Translations under genes and position numbers: made by a program
Notes under the pieces: generated by a model
Told to the model about the DNA's origin: nothing
Seen by the model: only the letters and a program-made list of their open reading frames with translations
The model's database searches: none
Shown here: positions 14,494 through 23,762 of the stretch, piece after piece
How positions within the stretch are numbered: position 1 is the stretch's first letter
Layout of the letters: every line of letters begins with the position of its first letter
DNA from: Bacillus sp. AFS006103
Lineage (GTDB): Bacteria; Bacillota; Bacilli; Bacillales; Cytobacillaceae
Assembly (NCBI GenBank): GCA_002559145.1
Contig: NTXX01000012.1
Coordinates: 1-64,000, forward strand
Reading direction: 5' to 3'
DNA length: 64,000 nucleotides

Positions 14494-15469
14494 ATTTCCA
14501 CTTTTTTAACTGTAAGGTCCTTTGCAGGGCCAGCATTAATTGAAGCTGATTTGATTTAGCAAAATACCAATCAGTAATGTGAATAGGCTGACGATGTTTT
14601 GCGGGTAAATGCAGCCAAACAGGGGATACCCTGCGATGCTTACTCCAATCCTCATAAACATGTTGGTTATGCTTTATTACGGGAAAACTTGCTCGTAAAA
14701 TCGGTGTTTTCTGTCCTGTTTTTGTCCTAAAATATTGTTCATAATCATTTCTTGAGCCTGTATGCGGTGTTTTTTCAGCAAATTCATAAAAATAGGGAAA
14801 GAGCCGTGGATGAAAAAGGATGCTAGCAAGCCTTTTTCCTAAGTTAATTCTTTTTGAAAGTGACTTGAAACCATTTGCACTGGCACCATATACTTCGCCT
14901 CCGCAGGTCGGAAATAGCACACAACTGAAGTGAAGCCAATCTTGAAAAGAAAAAATCTTTGATTGGAACACTTTTTTCTTATAAACAGGGTGATCAATGA
15001 TAGGAGTTTGAATGACGTTTTGTTCATTTATAATTAAAGAAGTGGTTAGTCTATCCTTATCATTTTCTTTCCAATATCGAACCCATTCTTTTTGAATAAA
15101 AGTTGACACATGAAAATGAGGAAGTAAATGAAACATTTGTTGATTTAATTTCGTCGAATATTGATAGACCAATAATTGGGGAAAGATATCATGAAAAATC
15201 AACCAATTTGCCCGCTCATAGGTAAGAAAAAGCTGCTTTCTCGTCATATCTGAAAGTAATTGTGGGAAGATTGACCCTTGGAGGTCACACATATTCCATC
15301 CGCCATTTCTAGAAACCATACTTGCTAGGAAAGACCAAATGATATCTGGATTTTTTTTAAAAAAAGAAAAGTACGCTTCTGTCCGCGAGATGTTATCAAC
15401 ATTTTTTTTATTCGTTTCAGCTGCAATTTGACGAATGATTGTTCGTTCCTGTATTGTAAGATGATTCAT
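14492..15469 (-). CDS. yppC: YppC family (DUF2515) protein
   Basis: DUF2515 protein of 325 aa, the B. subtilis YppC family, function unknown. It is rich in aromatic and basic residues with several Trp-containing segments (MVSRNGGWNMCDLQG, PVWLHLPAKHR). No signal peptide or clear membrane span. The second ATG at 15469 is taken because AAGGGA is then eight bases away; the first is only two bases from it. Located beside recU as in relatives and transcribed away from it. Confidence 0.83.
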   Translation of the reverse strand: MNHLTIQERTIIRQIAAETNKKNVDNISRTEAYFSFFKKNPDIIWSFLASMVSRNGGWNMCDLQGSIFPQLLSDMTRKQLFLTYERANWLIFHDIFPQLLVYQYSTKLNQQMFHLLPHFHVSTFIQKEWVRYWKENDKDRLTTSLIINEQNVIQTPIIDHPVYKKKVFQSKIFSFQDWLHFSCVLFPTCGGEVYGASANGFKSLSKRINLGKRLASILFHPRLFPYFYEFAEKTPHTGSRNDYEQYFRTKTGQKTPILRASFPVIKHNQHVYEDWSKHRRVSPVWLHLPAKHRQPIHITDWYFAKSNQLQLMLALQRTLQLKKWK

Positions 15470-15665
15470 GTTCATCTTCCCTTAAATTTTTTTAATAGAT
15501 TATTAATTCTATGAAAGAGGTTGTATTCAATTATGGCAAATGCATCATGTTAATATTAGGCATTCCAAGTACAATTGTTATTAGAGTGTGTATGCAAATG
15601 TATTTTATACACCCCTTTCTCACAAAGATTTGATATGATAAGGAAGAGCTTGAGAGGTGTAAGGC

Positions 15666-16274
15666 ATGAATTTTAATTATCCAAACGGAAAAAGGTACAT
15701 ACCAAGAGAACCTGATTCAGAAAATAAAATGAAAAAGAAAAAAAATGGTTCTTATAGTAATAGAGGGATGACACTTGAGGAAGATTTAAATGAAACAAAT
15801 GAATATTACCGTGTGAGAAATGTAGCGGTTATTCATAAGAAACCAACGCCCGTTCAAATCGTCCAGGTTGATTATCCAAACCGTAGTGCTGCAGTAATCA
15901 AAGAGGCGTATTTTAAACTAGCCTCCACCACGGATTATAACGGAGTCTATAAAGGAAAGTATATTGATTTCGAGGCAAAAGAAACACAGAACCCTACCTC
16001 ATTTCCATTAAAGAATTTCCATCAACACCAGATACAGCATATGGAAGAAGTGTTGAATCAAGGAGGGATTTGTTTTGTCATCCTTCGTTTTACGAGATAT
16101 GAGCAGGTTTTTTTACTTGAAGCCAAACACCTGTTAACATTTTGGGAAAGGATGACTATTGGAGGCAGAAAATCAATTACCAAAGAGGAAGTGGAACAAC
16201 AAGGGCATCTGATTCCACTTGGTTTTCAACCGCGAATTGACTATATTAAAATAATAGATAAGCTTCATTATTGA
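15666..16274 (+). CDS. recU: Holliday junction resolvase RecU
   Basis: RecU, 202 aa, the Holliday-junction-specific endonuclease of Gram-positive recombination, also modulating RecA. Family blocks are [18 protein letters not shown] (about 31-48), the pairs [20 protein letters not shown] holding the catalytic Asp and Glu-x-Lys (about 88-107) and [22 protein letters not shown] precedes the ATG. It is followed closely by ponA, the conserved recU-ponA pair of Bacilli, and divergent from yppC. Length matches B. subtilis RecU (206 aa). Confidence 0.97.
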   Translation: MNFNYPNGKRYIPREPDSENKMKKKKNGSYSNRGMTLEEDLNETNEYYRVRNVAVIHKKPTPVQIVQVDYPNRSAAVIKEAYFKLASTTDYNGVYKGKYIDFEAKETQNPTSFPLKNFHQHQIQHMEEVLNQGGICFVILRFTRYEQVFLLEAKHLLTFWERMTIGGRKSITKEEVEQQGHLIPLGFQPRIDYIKIIDKLHY

Positions 16275-16303
16275 GTGCAGGATCGAAAGGAAGGAATGTT
16301 ACA

Positions 16304-18880
16304 ATGTCAGATCAGTACCAATCAAGAGAGGAGCGCCGGAAGAAACTCCAATCCAAAGGTAACCCAAAATCCAAGAAGAAATCCGGTGGATTAGTTAAGA
16401 AAATTTTTCTTGCTTTAGTGGCCCTGGGTATAATTGGAATTCTTGCCGGGGTGGGTACTTTCGCCTACTTAGTAAAGGATGCTCCCGTGCTTGACCCGAA
16501 ATTATTAAAAGATCCGATCCCATCGAAGATTTTAGATAAAGATGACAAGTTAATTACTGAAGTAGGTGCCGTTAATCGGGAATATGTAAATTATAAAGAT
16601 ATACCGCAGGTTGTTGAAAATGCGATTTTAGCAACAGAAGATTATCGTTTTTATAAGCATCATGGAATTGACCCAATTCGATTGGGAGGTGCTGTGTTAG
16701 CCAACATCCAACACGGATTTGGTACAGAAGGTGCCAGTACCATCACACAACAGGTAGTAAAAAACTCATTTTTAACTCCTGAAAAAACGTTAAAGCGAAA
16801 AGTCGAAGAAGCATGGCTTTCCTATCAACTTGAACAGCAATATACAAAGCACCAAATTTTCGAAATGTATGTCAATAAGGTGTATGTTTCTGAAAATAGT
16901 CATGGGATTGCTACCGCTGCAAAAATTTATTATGGTAAAGAATTAAAAGATTTAACTTTATCAGAAGCAGCCCAAATTGCCGGAATGCCGCAAAGTCCAA
17001 ATAATTATAATCCTTTCGATCATCCGGATTTAGCTGAAAAGAGACGAAATATTGTATTAACATTAATGGAGCAGCACGGCTTTATTTCGAAACAAGAGAT
17101 GGAAAAAGCAAAAAAGGTATCGGTTAAATCAACTGTTTTGAATGAAAAACAACGGATTGTAAATGAAAAACCTTTTGATTCATTTGTAGATGCTGTTATA
17201 GATGAAGTGAAGGAAACATCTGATTTTGATATTTTTACTGATGGATTAACCATCCATACAACCTTAGATCCAGATGCACAAACCTATGTAGAGGATATTC
17301 TCAATAAATCAGACATTATTGATTATCCGGATGATGAATTTCAAGCCGGGGTTGCCCTCCTTGATACACAAACAGGAGAAATCCGTGCAATCGGAGGCGG
17401 AAGAAACCAAAAAGTTAAACGTGGGTTTAATTATGCTATCGATACACAGCGTCAACCAGGATCAACGATTAAACCTGTTCTCGATTATGCCCCTGCAATT
17501 GAATATTTAAATTGGGGAACCTATGAAATGATAGAGGATAAACCCATCACCTATTCATCCGGGAAGAAATTTGGAAACTGGGACCAAAGCTACAAGGGAG
17601 CTATGACAATTAGAACAGCTCTGCAACTATCTCGAAACTCACCAGCCGTTCAAACTCTTCAGCAAGTTGGTCTGGATAAAGCCAAAAACTTTGCTGTGGA
17701 TTTAGGTATTCCTTTAAAAGAAATTTTTGAATCCTACGCCATTGGCGGATTTAGAACAGGTGTTTCCCCACTTGAAATGGCAGGCGCCTATAGTGCTTTT
17801 GGGAATAAGGGTATTTACACCAAACCACATGCGATTAGGAAAATCAAGTTGCGAGATGGTACCTTTATTAGCACTGCACCAGAACCGAAGGTAGTAATGA
17901 AGGACTCTACCGCTTTTATGATTACTGATATGATGACGAGTGTCCTCGAATATCCCGGTACAGGTACAAGGGCGAAAGTTCCCGGACTTCCGATGGCCGG
18001 AAAGACAGGAACAACAAATTATACAGATGAAGAAATTCAAAAATGGGGTATACCAAGCAGCAGGTCGGTTCCTGATGCATGGTTCACCGGATATACCACC
18101 AATTACACCGCATCTATTTGGACCGGTTATAAAGATCGAAGTACCCCTATTAACGCAGTAGGAGATAATCAACGTTTAGCCCAATTATTATTTAAAAACA
18201 TAATGGCCTATGTATCGAAGGATATCGATACACCTGACTTTAAGATGCCAAACAGTGTTCAAAGAGTCCGGATTGAAAGAGGCTCGATGCCGCCGGTATT
18301 AGCTAGTCAATACACTCCGGGAAGCCAAATTGTTACCGAGTATGCTGTGAAAGGTCATGCACCTAATAGAGTCTCAAAAAGGTATGATAAACTGAATACC
18401 CCGAAAAAGCTAAATGCCAAATATGATGAAGTAAATCAAAATATTACCTTAACATGGGATTACAAAACAAATGTTACTTTCTCAATAACGGTGGATAGCA
18501 CTTCTGGTCAAAAGCAATATACTCAATCTGGAACATCATTAACAATCCCTGCAGTACCGGGTTCTAAGTATACCTTCACTATTGTTGCAATCAGTGGCAA
18601 TCGAACAAGTGCCCCCGCAACAAGATCGATTGATATACCACTGCCAATCCAGGAAGAAAACCCTGGCACTACTCCCCCTGGTAATGAAACTACTCCTGGT
18701 AACGGGAATGGGAATGGGAATGGGAATGGAAATGGCAACAATGGAAACGGGAATGGCAACAATGGAAATGGCGGTAATACTGGCAGCGATCCAGGTACTG
18801 GAGACGGTACCACAACTCCAGAGACTCCCATCAACAATGGGACAGGTGAAGGAGCAGTTCCAGTAACCCCAGGGACATAG
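16304..18880 (+). CDS. ponA: Class A penicillin-binding protein 1 (PonA)
   Basis: Bifunctional peptidoglycan synthase, 858 aa. A basic cytoplasmic tail and one membrane span (about 38-62) precede the glycosyltransferase-51 domain (ATEDYRFYKHHG with catalytic Glu, TITQQVVKN). The transpeptidase has active-site STIK (in QPGSTIKP), SRN and KTGT. A fibronectin-III-like region follows, and the last 60 residues are a Gly/Asn/Thr/Pro low-complexity tail from a GGGAAT-type microsatellite. The start at 16304 has GAAAGGAAGGA upstream and lies 30 bases past the recU stop. PonA is a known partner of GpsB, also in this window. Confidence 0.97.
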   Translation: MSDQYQSREERRKKLQSKGNPKSKKKSGGLVKKIFLALVALGIIGILAGVGTFAYLVKDAPVLDPKLLKDPIPSKILDKDDKLITEVGAVNREYVNYKDIPQVVENAILATEDYRFYKHHGIDPIRLGGAVLANIQHGFGTEGASTITQQVVKNSFLTPEKTLKRKVEEAWLSYQLEQQYTKHQIFEMYVNKVYVSENSHGIATAAKIYYGKELKDLTLSEAAQIAGMPQSPNNYNPFDHPDLAEKRRNIVLTLMEQHGFISKQEMEKAKKVSVKSTVLNEKQRIVNEKPFDSFVDAVIDEVKETSDFDIFTDGLTIHTTLDPDAQTYVEDILNKSDIIDYPDDEFQAGVALLDTQTGEIRAIGGGRNQKVKRGFNYAIDTQRQPGSTIKPVLDYAPAIEYLNWGTYEMIEDKPITYSSGKKFGNWDQSYKGAMTIRTALQLSRNSPAVQTLQQVGLDKAKNFAVDLGIPLKEIFESYAIGGFRTGVSPLEMAGAYSAFGNKGIYTKPHAIRKIKLRDGTFISTAPEPKVVMKDSTAFMITDMMTSVLEYPGTGTRAKVPGLPMAGKTGTTNYTDEEIQKWGIPSSRSVPDAWFTGYTTNYTASIWTGYKDRSTPINAVGDNQRLAQLLFKNIMAYVSKDIDTPDFKMPNSVQRVRIERGSMPPVLASQYTPGSQIVTEYAVKGHAPNRVSKRYDKLNTPKKLNAKYDEVNQNITLTWDYKTNVTFSITVDSTSGQKQYTQSGTSLTIPAVPGSKYTFTIVAISGNRTSAPATRSIDIPLPIQEENPGTTPPGNETTPGNGNGNGNGNGNGNNGNGNGNNGNGGNTGSDPGTGDGTTTPETPINNGTGEGAVPVTPGT
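18700..18780 (+). repeat. GGGAAT-type microsatellite in ponA tail
   Basis: Imperfect tandem GGGAAT/GGAAAT/GGCAAC hexamers, each coding Gly-Asn, in the 3' part of ponA. Slippage in multiples of six would change tail length without frameshift. Confidence 0.9.
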
Positions 18881-18882
18881 TA

Positions 18883-18903
18883 AGAAAAGCGAAAGTGCCC
18901 AAT
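18883..18903 (+). repeat. Fragment resembling the head of the 14345 repeat
   Basis: AAGAAAAGCGAAAGTGCCC directly after the ponA stop differs at only two positions from AAGAAAAGCGGAAGCGCCC at the start of the structured repeat. Both follow a TA/TAA stop immediately. Probably a decayed or deleted copy; chance cannot be excluded. Confidence 0.5.
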
Positions 18904-18910
18904 CTATATT

Positions 18911-18948
18911 AAAAAGCGTCGAACCATTATGGTTTCGACGCTTTTTTT
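18911..18948. terminator. Bidirectional terminator between ponA and ypoC
   Basis: AAAAAGCGTCGAA-ACC and GGTTTCGACGCTTTTTTT form a long stem with A and T runs. It overlaps the final codons of ypoC. Confidence 0.88.
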
Positions 18949-19283
18949 AGTATATTCCTTTTCATAAACAACTTTTCTTGCTCAATCATTAACTCAGATA
19001 GTTGGCGATAGGCATGATAGAGATTGGGTCTAGAGATGACAAAACCTAACCTTTCTTCCACATTTACAGGTTTAAACTCATATTGGGTAAAAGTTAAAGG
19101 TTCACCCTGTCTTACCGGCACTTCATTGGACCAAGACAAAAACTGAATAAACAATGTAATACCCTTTTCCATTAACACTTTTGCGTTTTTATATTTACGT
19201 TCACGGAATAATGTTTCGAGTTGGTCTCTACTATTTTCCCATTCCTTAAGAAGGTTGGATATCTGGTCTGCCTTATTATCCAT
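18927..19283 (-). CDS. ypoC: YpoC-like protein
   Basis: Helical protein of 118 aa with no known function, named YpoC from its place between ponA and nth. Contains QLETLFRERKYKNAKVLMEK and a C-terminal basic helix. Its ATG overlaps the nth stop by eight bases (ATGGATAA), so it is translationally coupled to nth. The last residues (KKASKP) are encoded by the terminator stem. Confidence 0.8.
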   Translation of the reverse strand: MDNKADQISNLLKEWENSRDQLETLFRERKYKNAKVLMEKGITLFIQFLSWSNEVPVRQGEPLTFTQYEFKPVNVEERLGFVISRPNLYHAYRQLSELMIEQEKLFMKRNILKKASKP

Positions 19284-19938
19284 TCGAGGAAACCTGACCT
19301 TTCATCCGCTTTTTGCCCTCCCTGCATATCTCTATGAGTGGGCAACTTGGACATTGTGGATTTTGGGCTTTACAATGATAACGTCCAAAGAAAATTAAGC
19401 GATGATGTGTGACTGACCATTCGTCTTTTGGAATCTTCCTCATTAAGGTTTTTTCTACTTCAAGTACGGAATCCTTCCATCGACATATGCCTAAACGCTT
19501 ACTTACTCTTTCAACATGTGTATCTACTGCTATCGCTGGCACATTAAAAGCAACAGACACAACGACATTTGCAGTTTTCCTGCCCACACCAGCCAGTTTG
19601 GTTAATTCATCGCGATCCATTGGAATTTCCCCATTATACTCTTCTAAAATCATCCGACAAAGGCTTTGAATATTTTTAGCTTTATTTCGGTAAAGACCAA
19701 TCGAACGGATATCGCTTTGTAATTCTTCAAGCGTCACCTCTAGATAATCCTTAGGTGTTTTGTATTTTTCAAATAATGTTTTGGTTACTTTATTTACGAG
19801 CACATCGGTACATTGTGCAGACAAGGCCACAGCAATGATTAGTTCAAATGGATTTGAATGATTTAATTCACAGTGGGCCTCTGGAAACATCCTTCCCATC
19901 TGATCAAAGCAATAACGGATTTGGGTATTATTTAACAT
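19276..19938 (-). CDS. nth: Endonuclease III (DNA glycosylase/AP lyase)
   Basis: Bifunctional glycosylase/AP lyase for oxidised pyrimidines, 220 aa. The helix-hairpin-helix ELTKLAGVGRKTA holds the catalytic Lys, and AVDTHVERVSKRLG the catalytic Asp. The C-terminal Cx6CxxCx5C set (CKAQNPQCPSCPLIEIC) binds 4Fe-4S. The ATG at 19938 with GTAGGTGAG is preferred over a GTG nine bases earlier that overlaps the ribosome site. It lies in the dnaD-nth-ypoC run typical of Bacilli. Confidence 0.97.
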   Translation of the reverse strand: MLNNTQIRYCFDQMGRMFPEAHCELNHSNPFELIIAVALSAQCTDVLVNKVTKTLFEKYKTPKDYLEVTLEELQSDIRSIGLYRNKAKNIQSLCRMILEEYNGEIPMDRDELTKLAGVGRKTANVVVSVAFNVPAIAVDTHVERVSKRLGICRWKDSVLEVEKTLMRKIPKDEWSVTHHRLIFFGRYHCKAQNPQCPSCPLIEICREGKKRMKGQVSSNG

Positions 19939-19998
19939 AATTCTCACCTACTACGATTAAATGAATAAAACGAGAGATAACACTCTCGTTTATTAAAA

Positions 19999-20700
19999 CT
20001 ATTGTTCCAACCAATTGTAAAAGGGAACTGTCGGTTGGTGTGTCTCACCCTTCACATTCCCTTTAGGTGTTTGCTTTTGTCGGAATTTAAGTCCGTGAGT
20101 TTTCGCCTGCTCTATCGTTTTTATCCCGCTTTTCTTCCAATCAAAAAGAATTCTATCAATATAACGGAAATTTAATTTTCCGGACATTACGGCTTCACGT
20201 AAGGCAGCTTTAATAATGATAGGATCGTGATGATCATCATCCATCCACATGGCCAGAGACTCACATTCAAATGGCGATAACGGACGGCCAAATTCCTTCT
20301 CGAAACAAGTATATAGGTCAGTTTCATCATCTTGTTTATCAGTTTCTTTAGTATTTATATTATTTTTAAGGAAATGTTCTACAAGTCTTTCCCATAAAGG
20401 AATGACAGAATACTTTTCATAACGAATACCTTCGTTTGTATATTCATCGGTAATTTCGATAAACCCTCTTTGAATCAACCTTCTAAGCATATCATTACAT
20501 TCCGAAATCGAAATTGTCATTCGTGCCGATAACTCATCTGGAGTAGGGAATTCATGCCCCTTTTCTAAAAAGGTCAGTATATTTAATAAAAGAACAAGTT
20601 CATATTCATTTAAATTTAGAATGCGGTATTCAGAAAATAATAATGTTGGGATTGTAATATTCCCTTCTTGAATCCATGCTAATAGGTTTGTTTTCATCAT
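19999..20700 (-). CDS. dnaD: DNA replication initiation protein DnaD
   Basis: Primosomal protein DnaD, 233 aa, which works with DnaA, DnaB and DnaI to load helicase at origins and restart sites. The N-terminal winged-helix oligomerisation domain (LNEYELVLLLNILTFLEKG, about 30-48) is followed by the DnaB/DnaD (DDBH2) domain with LYTCFEKEFGRPLSPFEC (about 128-145) and the conserved FRYIDRILFDWKKSG motif. The end VPFYNWLEQ is identical to B. subtilis. AGGAGGTG precedes the ATG. Unlike B. subtilis, no asnS lies between it and aspB. Confidence 0.97.
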   Translation of the reverse strand: MMKTNLLAWIQEGNITIPTLLFSEYRILNLNEYELVLLLNILTFLEKGHEFPTPDELSARMTISISECNDMLRRLIQRGFIEITDEYTNEGIRYEKYSVIPLWERLVEHFLKNNINTKETDKQDDETDLYTCFEKEFGRPLSPFECESLAMWMDDDHHDPIIIKAALREAVMSGKLNFRYIDRILFDWKKSGIKTIEQAKTHGLKFRQKQTPKGNVKGETHQPTVPFYNWLEQ

Positions 20701-20779
20701 TCGGACACCTCCTGTTTAGTATACCACGAACAAATAACCGGAGTAAGAGTTTTAGGCATCCATCTTTGGTAACTAAAAG

Positions 20780-20813
20780 CAAAAAGTCTGCAAGTTATTG
20801 GCAGACTTTTTTT
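20780..20813 (-). terminator. Terminator of aspB
   Basis: Minus strand AAAAAGTCTGC-CAATAACTT-GCAGACTTTTT, a strong stem with a T run just after the aspB stop and before dnaD. Confidence 0.88.
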
Positions 20814-20817
20814 CGCT

Positions 20818-22020
20818 TTAATTATTGACTATGCTTGATTTGGATGTAACAAATTGATGGATTCTCTCTACTGCTTTCTCCAATAATTCTAGAGACGTTG
20901 CATAGGAAAGCCGAATATTGTCAGGTGTTCCAAAGCCCGAACCAGGGATAACTGCAACTTTAGCATCTACTAGTAAAGCTTCAACAAAAGCATCCACATC
21001 ATGAAACCCTGTCAATTCTGCTGCTTTCTTTACATTTGGATAAAGGTAGAAGGCTCCTTGCGGTTTCACACATGTGATACCTGGAATCGCAACCAGTTTA
21101 TCAAAGATAATCGATAATCTTTCTTCAAACGCCTGACGCATATCTTCTACAGGCTGTTGTGAGCCATTGTAAGCAGCAATTGCTGCATACTGGGCAGTAG
21201 TTGTTGGATTAGAAGTACTATGGCTAGCGAGGTTTGTCATCGCCTCAATGATTACTTTATTCCCAGCCGCATACCCAATTCTCCAACCTGTCATTGAATG
21301 TGATTTAGAGACACCATTGATCACAATAGTTTGCTCTTTAAGTTCAGGAGAAAGTTGTGCAATCGAGATATGTTTATTTTCTCCATAAACAAGCTTTTCG
21401 TATATTTCATCCGAAACAATTAGGATATTCTCCTCAAGACAAACTTTTCCGATGGCAAAAAGTTCATCTGCCGTATATAACACACCGGTTGGATTACTTG
21501 GTGAATTAATGATGACGGCTTTCGTATTTTTTGTGATGGCCCTTTTTAATTGATCCGGAGTGACTTTGAATTGATTCTGCTCTAATCCTTCGATATAAAC
21601 AGGTACGCCACCTGCTAATTTGACTTGTTCTGGATAGCTGACCCAATAAGGCGTAGGAATGATAACCTCATCGCCATCATTTAATAGAACCTGAAATAAT
21701 GTATAAAGAACGTGTTTAGCTCCATTTCCGACAATGATCTCATTTAGTTTATAGGATAACTCTTGATCCATTTCAAATTTCTTAATAATCGCCTTTTTTA
21801 ATGCAGGTAAGCCCGCTGAAGGTGTATACTTCGTATGCCCCTCATTCATTGATTGCAACGCGGCATCTAAAATATGCTGCGGGGTATTAAAGTCAGGTTC
21901 ACCAGCGCCTAAGCCAATCACATCTTCTCCTTGTTCCTTTAATTCCTTTGCTTTTGCAGTAATTGCTAATGTTGTCGAAGGTGTAAGTGCCTTCACTCGA
22001 TTTGCTAGTTCCACTACCAT
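20818..22020 (-). CDS. aspB: Aspartate aminotransferase (class I, PLP)
   Basis: PLP-dependent aminotransferase making aspartate from oxaloacetate and glutamate, 400 aa, class Ib type. Marks are GAGEPDFNTP (about 38-47), the GNGAKHVLY cofactor loop, NSPSNPTG (about 170-177), SDEIYEKLVY with the PLP Asp and Tyr, the Schiff-base Lys in VSKSHSMTGWRIG (about 236) and the carboxylate-binding Arg in IRLSYA. GGAGGAATTGGC precedes the ATG. Followed upstream by ypmB and ypmA in the usual order. Confidence 0.95.
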   Translation of the reverse strand: MVVELANRVKALTPSTTLAITAKAKELKEQGEDVIGLGAGEPDFNTPQHILDAALQSMNEGHTKYTPSAGLPALKKAIIKKFEMDQELSYKLNEIIVGNGAKHVLYTLFQVLLNDGDEVIIPTPYWVSYPEQVKLAGGVPVYIEGLEQNQFKVTPDQLKRAITKNTKAVIINSPSNPTGVLYTADELFAIGKVCLEENILIVSDEIYEKLVYGENKHISIAQLSPELKEQTIVINGVSKSHSMTGWRIGYAAGNKVIIEAMTNLASHSTSNPTTTAQYAAIAAYNGSQQPVEDMRQAFEERLSIIFDKLVAIPGITCVKPQGAFYLYPNVKKAAELTGFHDVDAFVEALLVDAKVAVIPGSGFGTPDNIRLSYATSLELLEKAVERIHQFVTSKSSIVNN

Positions 22021-22046
22021 GCCAATTCCTCCAATTTCCTTCTCTT

Positions 22047-22520
22047 TTATAGGTTTTCAATTTTCTTTAGCCATTCACCTGTGTCAAAGTGAACATAGTA
22101 ATAATTTATTAAATTATTGTCAGAACGATAATAAATTTCCCACAAGGGGATATTTTTTTCCATGCCAAGTCGCACTGAAATAATCTTTTTAGGGTTTTTT
22201 TCTTGTAAAAGTTTTTGAATAGCTTCTTCTCTTGAAAGGCCATCCTTTGCTTTTCTTACGAAAACTTGCTTACTTTTTTCTGGAATCCATACGATGATTT
22301 TTTCATCCTTCGTACTTTTCCCCTCAATGACATTAACTGTTTCTATGTCATTATAAATATGAAAATCCTCAATTTCCTTCAAAGATATTTCCTTGGTGGC
22401 TAGTGCGACAGCTTTTTTCTCTGCCGTGTTAATTGGATTCATAGATTTGAAATATACATTAGTTAATAAACCAATAACCACTAATACAAATAAAACGCAA
22501 AATATAATCCACTTTTTCAT
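22047..22520 (-). CDS. ypmB: YpmB, membrane-anchored PepSY-like (DUF5590) protein
   Basis: Protein of 157 aa with an N-terminal membrane anchor (about 4-24, WIIFCVLFVLVVIGLL) and an extracytoplasmic part that fits tandem PepSY-like units, including a central GLSREEAIQKL helix and a C-terminal YYVHFDTGEWLKKI strand pair. Function unknown. Sits between aspB and ypmA as in B. subtilis. Confidence 0.88.
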   Translation of the reverse strand: MKKWIIFCVLFVLVVIGLLTNVYFKSMNPINTAEKKAVALATKEISLKEIEDFHIYNDIETVNVIEGKSTKDEKIIVWIPEKSKQVFVRKAKDGLSREEAIQKLLQEKNPKKIISVRLGMEKNIPLWEIYYRSDNNLINYYYVHFDTGEWLKKIENL

Positions 22521-22535
22521 TAAACAATCACTTCT

Positions 22536-22706
22536 TTATGTACGATAAATGGTAAAAATCGCTGTATTTTTATTTTCTTGATCCAGAGCAAGTCCGAACA
22601 TAAGATCTTTTTGCTTCAGTGTCCGATTAAGGGAATCAACAATTTTATACAAATCCGGACTATGCTGGATTTTTACGGTTGATAAAACTTCAATTTTACT
22701 TTCCAT
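22536..22706 (-). CDS. ypmA: Small conserved protein YpmA (DUF4264)
   Basis: Protein of 56 aa, MESKIEVLST at the start and FTIYRT at the end, closely similar to B. subtilis YpmA over its whole length (LYKIVDSLNRTLK, DLMFGLALD). Likely a small alpha-beta fold; function unknown. GGAGGAAATAGG precedes the ATG. Located just upstream of ypmB, as in B. subtilis. Easily missed because of its size. Confidence 0.92.
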   Translation of the reverse strand: MESKIEVLSTVKIQHSPDLYKIVDSLNRTLKQKDLMFGLALDQENKNTAIFTIYRT

Positions 22707-22823
22707 CCTATTTCCTCCAATATTTACCTATTCATTTATAACTTTTGATAAATCTTATCCATTATTATAACAGGTAGAAGTAAAAAGAGGGCCTGTGATG
22801 ATATTAATTTTTCTAATTTTTTC

Positions 22824-23672
22824 TTATTCCACTTCTTCAATCGGGATTGTTATGACTTCATAGTTAGAATCTGTGAATTTAATAGTTACGGTACCATGTT
22901 TTTTTGTTGAATAGATTTCAGACCAAGTTTCATGGAGGTCAATGAGTATATCTGGGTCATGCTGCTCTGCTTCAGGTGGAAAGAGAATCGAAATTTGCGG
23001 ATTTAAATACTGGATTAGTTTCTCTGATAAAGAGTCCTCCGCTGCATAATTAGGAATCTTAAATACATTTATGTTTTCCAAATTCTTCTTCAAAAGAGTT
23101 TCCTCTGCACGCTGCGTGAATGAAGTCATCAGGAAAATTCGGTGATTAAAAAAATTCAATGTAAAATCCATACCTTCGTTGGGTTCATTTCCTACAAATT
23201 GAACCACTGCAGTGACTTCAGGAAGAATCTTTTCCTTTGTTCCCTGCTCCCAGGAGATAACTGCAGGTTTATTGGTTACGTTTAGTTTTTTAGATAATTG
23301 AGCAGATATCTCCCGAGTAGTAATAATTTCTTTAATGCTAAACTTTGTTATTAACCTATTGATTAGCTTATCAGAAAGCTCATGCTCATTGCTAGTCAGA
23401 ATTAGCTTTGATATTTCCTTTACATCATAAAGGTTTAGCCAGCCTTCCAATTCCGCATCTGTTTCCTTACCCCCGGTATTTACCAAGATATTCTCCCCAC
23501 TTGAACCTTGAATAAGGGTGGCTTCGCCTTCAGTAAGTCCTAAAAATGTAACAGCTAATTCATGATCCCGAATATTTAAGTCAATGTTTTCTATATTTGA
23601 AGTTGGCTTTGCTGCCTCTACCAACAAAGTGGATTGGATGAATATGGACAATAATAATAGTAAGGTTCTCAT
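22824..23672 (-). CDS. Degenerate ComEC-like metallo-beta-lactamase-fold protein (exported)
   Basis: Protein of 282 aa with an N-terminal signal peptide (about 1-20). The body resembles the C-terminal metallo-beta-lactamase-fold domain of ComEC: VTFLGLTEGEATLIQGSSGE, NILVNTGG, then ISKLILTSNEHELSD. In active members the last segment is LILTHxHADHxGG; here all metal-binding His of that motif are absent except one isolated His. It therefore is unlikely to be a metal hydrolase. A good GGAGGTG precedes the ATG. It lies between ypmA and dinG, a place empty in B. subtilis. Function unknown. Confidence 0.75.
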   Translation of the reverse strand: MRTLLLLLSIFIQSTLLVEAAKPTSNIENIDLNIRDHELAVTFLGLTEGEATLIQGSSGENILVNTGGKETDAELEGWLNLYDVKEISKLILTSNEHELSDKLINRLITKFSIKEIITTREISAQLSKKLNVTNKPAVISWEQGTKEKILPEVTAVVQFVGNEPNEGMDFTLNFFNHRIFLMTSFTQRAEETLLKKNLENINVFKIPNYAAEDSLSEKLIQYLNPQISILFPPEAEQHDPDILIDLHETWSEIYSTKKHGTVTIKFTDSNYEVITIPIEEVE

Positions 23673-23762
23673 GACACACCTCCCATAATATATAGGATGT
23701 GCAATTTACCAAATATTATCCTGTATAATAATCATCGGCTCCCATTAATTAATGACCATGAA

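Noticed and set aside
18523..18866. Reading frames in other frames or strand over the ponA 3' end
   Set aside because: Low-complexity repeat makes all frames open; the ponA frame is fixed by its domains.
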